A stretch of DNA of 37,633 nucleotides from the NCBI GenBank assembly GCA_012798065.1, contig JAAZNW010000094.1, forward strand, positions 1 to 37,633, read 5' to 3'. Under the pieces are notes generated by a model. That model was not told the DNA's origin. It saw only the letters and a program-made list of their open reading frames with translations, and ran no database searches. Made by a program: the position numbers and the translations under genes. This DNA is from Chloroflexota bacterium. GTDB lineage: Bacteria > Chloroflexota > Anaerolineae > Anaerolineales > Anaerolineaceae. How positions within the stretch are numbered: position 1 is the stretch's first letter; each line of letters begins with the position of its first letter. This document shows, one piece after another, positions 34,034 to 37,633 of this stretch.

Positions 34034-34777
34034 ATGTCAGTGGTGACAATTCTTGGTTCAGCGAATGCAGTGCCCAAAATTGGGCAGGATAACACCCACC
34101 TTCTCATCCAGGCAAATCATAAAACGGTGATGGTCGATTGCGGGGACAATCCCGTGGCCAAGCTGGCTGCCGCTGGTTCTCATATTAACCAGGTCAATGA
34201 CCTCATTTTGACTCACTTCCACGCGGACCATATGGGCAGCCTGCCGCTGTTGATTATGGACATGTGGTTGGAAAAAAGAGAATCTCCATTAACGATTCAC
34301 GGATTGGAGATAACTTTAAGCAAAGCCAGGTCGCTGCTCGAAGTGTTCAACTGGCAGGATTGGAAGGGGATGTTCCCGGTGAATTTCAACGTGATCCCTG
34401 ACGCGGGTCATGAAGGGTTCATTTTGGATGAAGACCTGGCCATCAGCACCTTGATGGTGCAGCACCTTGTTCCGACTATCGGTTTGCGAATAGAGATAAT
34501 GGGGAAGAAGGTCATTGCGTATTCCTGTGATACGGAACCCTGCGAAAACGTGTTGAAACTGGCCAGCCAGGCAGATGTACTTCTACAGGAAGCCGCGGGA
34601 GAGGGCAAGGGGCACACATCACCAGCCCAGGCAGGCTGGTTGGCTACGCGTGCCGGGGTGAAAAAACTCGTGCTGATTCATTATGACAGCCGAATTGATG
34701 AAGAGCGGTTGCTGGCGGATGCCAGAAGTGAATTCACCGGGGAAGTGGTTCTGGCAAAGGATATGATGCTGGTGTGA
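34034..34777 (+). CDS. MBL-fold metallohydrolase, RNase Z/AtsA-like
   Basis: A 247-residue metallo-beta-lactamase-fold hydrolase. It has the two-metal site LTHFHADHMG (HxHxDH), a later His in VQHLVP, an Asp in SCDTEPC and the final His in LIHYDS. The starting TILGSANAVP and glycine-rich strand resemble RNase Z and the AtsA arylsulfatase-like branch. The long exosite arm that binds tRNA in true RNase Z is not evident, so tRNA 3' processing should not be assumed. ATG 34034 is preferred, though the gene could also start at 34007, overlapping lgt. It is convergent with the HNH gene: one base separates the two stops. Confidence 0.85.
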   Translation: MSVVTILGSANAVPKIGQDNTHLLIQANHKTVMVDCGDNPVAKLAAAGSHINQVNDLILTHFHADHMGSLPLLIMDMWLEKRESPLTIHGLEITLSKARSLLEVFNWQDWKGMFPVNFNVIPDAGHEGFILDEDLAISTLMVQHLVPTIGLRIEIMGKKVIAYSCDTEPCENVLKLASQADVLLQEAAGEGKGHTSPAQAGWLATRAGVKKLVLIHYDSRIDEERLLADARSEFTGEVVLAKDMMLV

Positions 34778-34778
34778 C

Positions 34779-35282
34779 CTACCAGCCCTCCAGAAATTCA
34801 TTCCACTCTACATTTTCATGCAGGTAACGCGCAAAAATATACAGCGCGGATTGCGGTGGTTCTTTGGGCTGTCTCATCAGTGACATGCCAGTTTCTGAGA
34901 GCGCGCGCCCGCCTTTCTGGTGGTTGCAGAATGAGCAAGCGGTAACCAGGTTGGACCAATCATGCGCACCGCCGAGGTGCTTGGGAATTACATGGTCAAT
35001 TGTGAGCGTGGTATTGGACTTACCACAATACTGGCAGGTGTAATGGTCACGCCGAAAAATTTCTCGCCGTGAAAGAGTCACTTTCGGGCGAGGAGGATGG
35101 ACCATGCGGGATAAACGTATAACGGAGGGGATGGGGTAAGCGTTTTGGGTGGTGTGTATCCAACCACGACCGTCAAGGATGAGGGTGGCTTTATCAGTAA
35201 GCATGAGACAAACAGCGCGTTGACAATCACACACGTTGACCGGCTGAAAGTTGGAGTTTAACACCAGGACAGGGTTTTCCAT
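34779..35282 (-). CDS. HNH endonuclease family protein
   Basis: A 167-residue stand-alone HNH nuclease. The zinc ribbon/HNH core is at residues 83-121: CQYCGKSNTTLTIDHVIPKH, with catalytic His97 in DHVIP, then SNLVTACSFCN (Cys116, Cys119) and the closing NHQKGGR. The N-terminal 60 residues (VLVLNSNFQPVNVCDCQRAV) are typical of a widely spread bacterial group often listed simply as 'HNH endonuclease'. Such proteins are frequent single genes outside defence islands. Start ATG 35282-35280 gives this N-terminus; a longer frame upstream would cross the promoter. No ribosome binding site is present; the -10 box is 15 bases upstream. No methyltransferase or toxin partner lies beside it. Substrate unknown. 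Confidence 0.9.
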   Translation of the reverse strand: MENPVLVLNSNFQPVNVCDCQRAVCLMLTDKATLILDGRGWIHTTQNAYPIPSVIRLSRMVHPPRPKVTLSRREIFRRDHYTCQYCGKSNTTLTIDHVIPKHLGGAHDWSNLVTACSFCNHQKGGRALSETGMSLMRQPKEPPQSALYIFARYLHENVEWNEFLEGW

Positions 35283-35297
35283 AAGATAATAAAAATG

Positions 35298-35303
35298 ATT
35301 ATA
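35298..35303 (-). promoter_or_regulatory. -10 element of the HNH gene, very short leader
   Basis: TATAAT on the - strand, with 15 bases between it and ATG 35282. Expected leader about 9 bases, without a Shine-Dalgarno motif. No good -35 box. Confidence 0.45.
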
Positions 35304-35412
35304 GCACGATGAAAATGGGTTGAGATGCTTTCGTGTAGTCATTTAGGTTGCCAACAGGCAGGCGATAAACTAGCAACCTGATAAGTATCAGCGGAAGCAT
35401 ATTTACTGCTGG

Positions 35413-35418
35413 TATAAT
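35413..35418 (+). promoter_or_regulatory. -10 element of tyrS
   Basis: Perfect TATAAT with predicted +1 near 35425, a leader of about 26 bases, and AAAGGAGG (35438-35445) just before the start. The -35 region is not consensus. There is no T-box in this leader, unlike ileS. Confidence 0.6.
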
Positions 35419-35450
35419 ATGCCTGCTAACATCATGTAAAGGAGGCCGCA

Positions 35451-36665
35451 ATGAATCTCAATGAACAAGTCGACTATCTGATGCAGGGCACAGAATACGG
35501 CGACGAAACACTGAAACAAAAAATGGCGGATGAGCTGCGAAATCGGCTCCATACCTGCCAAAAGGAAGGAAGAGCGCTGCGCGTTTATTGCGGCTTTGAT
35601 CCAACAAAAGCCGATTTGCACCTCGGGCATACCGTACCGATGCGGAAACTAAGGCAGTTCCAGGAACTGGGACACGAGGTAACATTTCTTATTGGCAATT
35701 ACACTTCATTAATCGGTGACCCTTCAGACAAGGATAAATTGCGCCCTCAACTCTCGCCTGAGGAAATCGCTGCCAACGCCCAAACCTATGCTGAACAGGC
35801 GTTTCGCATTATGGAAGAAGGGAAGACCCGCATCCGGTATAACGCCGAATGGCTTGCAGGGCTGAGCTTCGAGGATTTAATCCGTCTTGGGTCTAACTTC
35901 ACCCTTCAGCAATTCTTGACCCGCGAGAACTTCAAGCTGCGTTGGGAAAAGGGCGACCCGGTATTCTTACACGAAACTTTTTATTCTTTGATGCAGGGTT
36001 ATGATGCGTATATGCTCAACGCAGATGTTCAAATAGGCGGGACAGACCAGCTTTTCAATATTATGACCGCGGCGCGGAAAATCATGGAATTCCTGGGCGC
36101 TCAACCGAATATCGCCATCATCCTGGGCATTTTACCCGGAACAGATGGAGTGGTGAAGATGAGCAAATCCCTGGGCAATCATGTGCCAATCAACACGGAT
36201 GCCGCGGATATGTACGGGAAAATAATGAGCATACCGGATAGCGCCATGCCGGTGTACTACAGGTTGGTGACCCCATTAACCCCACCTGAGATAAAACATA
36301 TAGAGGACGGTGTGCGGACGGGAAGCATGCATCCACGAGATGCCAAGATGCGTTTGGCCAGAGAGATCACCGCGGCTTTTTACGGGGCTGAGGAAGCTCA
36401 AAAAGCGGAAAAGTCGTTTGTAGACACTTTTCAGAAGGGTGGTATTCCGGAAGAACTGCAGGTAATGAAAGTGTCTCCATCCAACACCATTCTGGAGATA
36501 CTGCTTCTCACCAACCTGACGAAAAGCAAAAGTGAAGCCAGGCGGCTGATCGAGCAAAAAGGGGTGCGTTTCGATGGTGAATTGATCGAGGACCCTTCTG
36601 CCACACCTGCAAAAGAGGGTGTGCTGCAGGCAGGCAAGCGCCATTTCGTACGGATCGTCTTTTAA
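35451..36665 (+). CDS. tyrS: tyrosyl-tRNA synthetase (TyrZ type)
   Basis: A 404-residue class I synthetase that charges tRNA-Tyr. The HIGH motif is HLGH at residues 57-60 and KMSKS is at 236-240. The tyrosine site DVQIGGTDQLFN is present, and a C-terminal S4 RNA-binding domain covers about 340-404 (LLTNLTKSKSEARRLIEQKG, then GVRFDGELIEDP). The KMSKS form and length place it with the TyrZ-like group rather than E. coli-type TyrS. A canonical AAAGGAGG precedes the ATG. It is transcribed alone and ends in the bidirectional terminator. Confidence 0.96.
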   Translation: MNLNEQVDYLMQGTEYGDETLKQKMADELRNRLHTCQKEGRALRVYCGFDPTKADLHLGHTVPMRKLRQFQELGHEVTFLIGNYTSLIGDPSDKDKLRPQLSPEEIAANAQTYAEQAFRIMEEGKTRIRYNAEWLAGLSFEDLIRLGSNFTLQQFLTRENFKLRWEKGDPVFLHETFYSLMQGYDAYMLNADVQIGGTDQLFNIMTAARKIMEFLGAQPNIAIILGILPGTDGVVKMSKSLGNHVPINTDAADMYGKIMSIPDSAMPVYYRLVTPLTPPEIKHIEDGVRTGSMHPRDAKMRLAREITAAFYGAEEAQKAEKSFVDTFQKGGIPEELQVMKVSPSNTILEILLLTNLTKSKSEARRLIEQKGVRFDGELIEDPSATPAKEGVLQAGKRHFVRIVF

Positions 36666-36680
36666 ACTTAGTAAAAGCAA

Positions 36681-36715
36681 AAAACTGGCAGGGTTCGAAC
36701 TGCCAGTTTTTTTTT
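36681..36715. terminator. bidirectional terminator between tyrS and the PBP-like gene
   Basis: Eleven-base-pair stem AAAACTGGCAG / CTGCCAGTTTT (36681-36691, 36700-36710), loop GGTTCGAA, then nine T. The A-run on the left makes it work for the - strand gene too. The T-run overlaps that gene's stop codon (36714-36716). Confidence 0.92.
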
Positions 36716-37633
36716 ATTCCGAGAGCGAGGCTGTGGCTGAGAGTAGAACTGTTCTGCCTATTTCGCGTGCGGTTACCGCCGGCGTGTTTTCAAGCGCCAC
36801 TACAATGGTCAAAGGTGCGCCTAACCAGTCAGAAGGTGTGCCGGCAGCATACCAGGACACGGAGGTGCCTTGGTACGCTGCGCTGGCTGAAACCTCCCAA
36901 CCGGGATAATTACCCGAAGTAAGCATGGTCGCCGCCAGTTCTGGCTCAAAGTTCGGTAAAATCCTCGGCGCTTGCCCTTGTTCGAAAAGGTGCCAATCTA
37001 TTTGGTTTGGAGAAAACGCCGTGGCAATACGAGGGGCAATAACCCTGCCGCTATTGGAAAGACTGGCTACCGCTACCGCTACCTGCGCTGGTGAAAGCAG
37101 AATCCCTGCCTTTCCAGAAAAAAGGTCAGAATAGCTGGCGACTGATTCAGGCAGGATGGGTACGCTTACTTCGAGGGGTAGTAACAATTCCTGATCAAAA
37201 CCCACGTCTTTGTATAACTTGAGGGTATCACCCAGCAGGGTTGAGCGGCTGATGGTACTGAGCGCTTTTACACACCCGGAAGAGACCAGATCACCCCAGT
37301 TGGGATTGGCTGGCGGTTGAATGGCGCAAGTGAATTCATCTTCCGCCGTTGTGTTCCAGGGGTAATCAGGCACCGCGGATGATGGGGTGTATTCAGCGAG
37401 AAAACGCGCTAAAAGGATTCCTCCAGTCACCCCTCCTGGAGGGTAAAGCGCCTGGGTCGCCCGGTTGAGGAGAGGAGCATTTTTATCTTCCATCCAGGTT
37501 TGCCATTTCTCTTCCAGTTCGTTGGCATTGAAAGTCGGCGAAGTTGACATGACAATAATCTCACCGCTTTCAGCGTTCAGGAGCACAACCGCGCCGGTAT
37601 AGGGAGCCATCGCTATGTCTGTAATTTGCTGTA
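36714..37633 (-). CDS. penicillin-binding-protein-like transpeptidase domain, catalytic motifs lost (5' end cut by window edge)
   Basis: The C-terminal ~306 residues of a PBP2/FtsI-like protein; the frame continues beyond the window (QQITDIAMAPYTGAVVLLN). The domain landmarks are clear: GAVVLLNAESGEIIVMSTSP, NRATQALYPPG, LLSPAQVAVAVASLSNSGRVIAPRI, and IVVALEN near the end. But the three catalytic motifs are absent. Where YPPGSTFK is expected it has YPPGGVTGG, so both nucleophile Ser and Lys are Gly. The SxN motif region reads SSGCVKA, and the KTGT region reads YQGTSVSWY. The open frame is otherwise intact. It is therefore likely a non-catalytic PBP-like protein with a structural role, not a peptidoglycan cross-linking enzyme. 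N-terminal anchor and possible partner genes lie outside. Confidence 0.85.
   Translation of the reverse strand, partial: QQITDIAMAPYTGAVVLLNAESGEIIVMSTSPTFNANELEEKWQTWMEDKNAPLLNRATQALYPPGGVTGGILLARFLAEYTPSSAVPDYPWNTTAEDEFTCAIQPPANPNWGDLVSSGCVKALSTISRSTLLGDTLKLYKDVGFDQELLLPLEVSVPILPESVASYSDLFSGKAGILLSPAQVAVAVASLSNSGRVIAPRIATAFSPNQIDWHLFEQGQAPRILPNFEPELAATMLTSGNYPGWEVSASAAYQGTSVSWYAAGTPSDWLGAPLTIVVALENTPAVTAREIGRTVLLSATASLSE

Noticed and set aside
34034-34777. Naming the MBL protein RNase Z (rnz)
   Set aside because: Metal-site motifs fit, but the tRNA-binding exosite arm is not evident; kept as MBL-fold hydrolase.
34779-35282. HNH gene as part of a restriction or defence system
   Set aside because: No methyltransferase, helicase, toxin or other defence partner nearby; neighbours are an MBL hydrolase and tyrS. 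This HNH group is commonly solitary.
36681-36715. tRNA-like GGTTCGAA between short inverted arms downstream of tyrS
   Set aside because: The loop resembles a T-loop, but the arms are a simple terminator stem with A- and T-runs and no other tRNA arms exist.

Overview
The window reads as chromosomal housekeeping DNA from a bacterium of the Chloroflexota, most likely class Anaerolineae. That placement is an inference from protein style and gene set: a KimA-like APC permease with TrkA-type proteins, a eukaryote-like (type 2) IleRS, Ig-like membrane proteins ending in a 'WDTR..IPGEYKLRLVV' repeat, a 7TM-GAF-HTH protein, and lipoproteins without any outer-membrane machinery. No phage, IS element, CRISPR array, rRNA or tRNA was seen. 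Genes are tightly packed and mostly on the + strand, with a - strand block at each end.

Layout. (1) 1-3926, - strand: a cut-off gamma-glutamylcyclotransferase-like gene, comM, a DUF1028-TPR protein and an RlmI-type methyltransferase. (2) 4022-5424: PatB/MalY aminotransferase and a convergent cold-shock gene sharing one terminator. (3) 5575-10727: TPR protein, lipoprotein, mtaB (interrupted by an in-frame amber codon) and a GH13 alpha-glucosidase. (4) 10812-14115: KimA-like potassium permease and two RCK/TrkA proteins. (5) 14189-17757: rpmH-rnpA-yidD, a beta-propeller lipoprotein, yidC and jag, closed by a strong terminator. (6) 17860-26141: pyrimidine phosphorylase, a tRNA-Ile T-box leader and ileS, then lspA-rluD-threonine aldolase and a purine phosphorylase. 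(7) 26180-34777: Ig-like membrane protein, GNAT, 7TM-GAF-HTH protein, S1 protein, ftsK, CDP-alcohol phosphatidyltransferase, lgt and an MBL hydrolase. (8) 34779-37633: HNH endonuclease (-), tyrS (+) and a cut-off penicillin-binding-like protein (-) that has lost its catalytic motifs.

Common threads. Protein export and lipoprotein maturation are well represented (yidD, yidC, lspA, lgt and at least two lipoproteins). tRNA and rRNA function is another theme (rnpA, mtaB, rluD, ileS, tyrS, S1 protein). Promoters are sigma-A-like (TTGACN-17-TATAAT) and easy to see; in at least two cases the -10 box sits exactly six bases before the start codon, implying leaderless mRNAs.

No new multi-gene defence or biosynthetic system was found. 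The most interesting items are the amber codon in mtaB, the IleRS with a swapped HIGH motif (GVHH) under T-box control, the membrane-embedded GAF-HTH protein, the transpeptidase-like protein without catalytic residues, and the KimA-plus-two-RCK operon.
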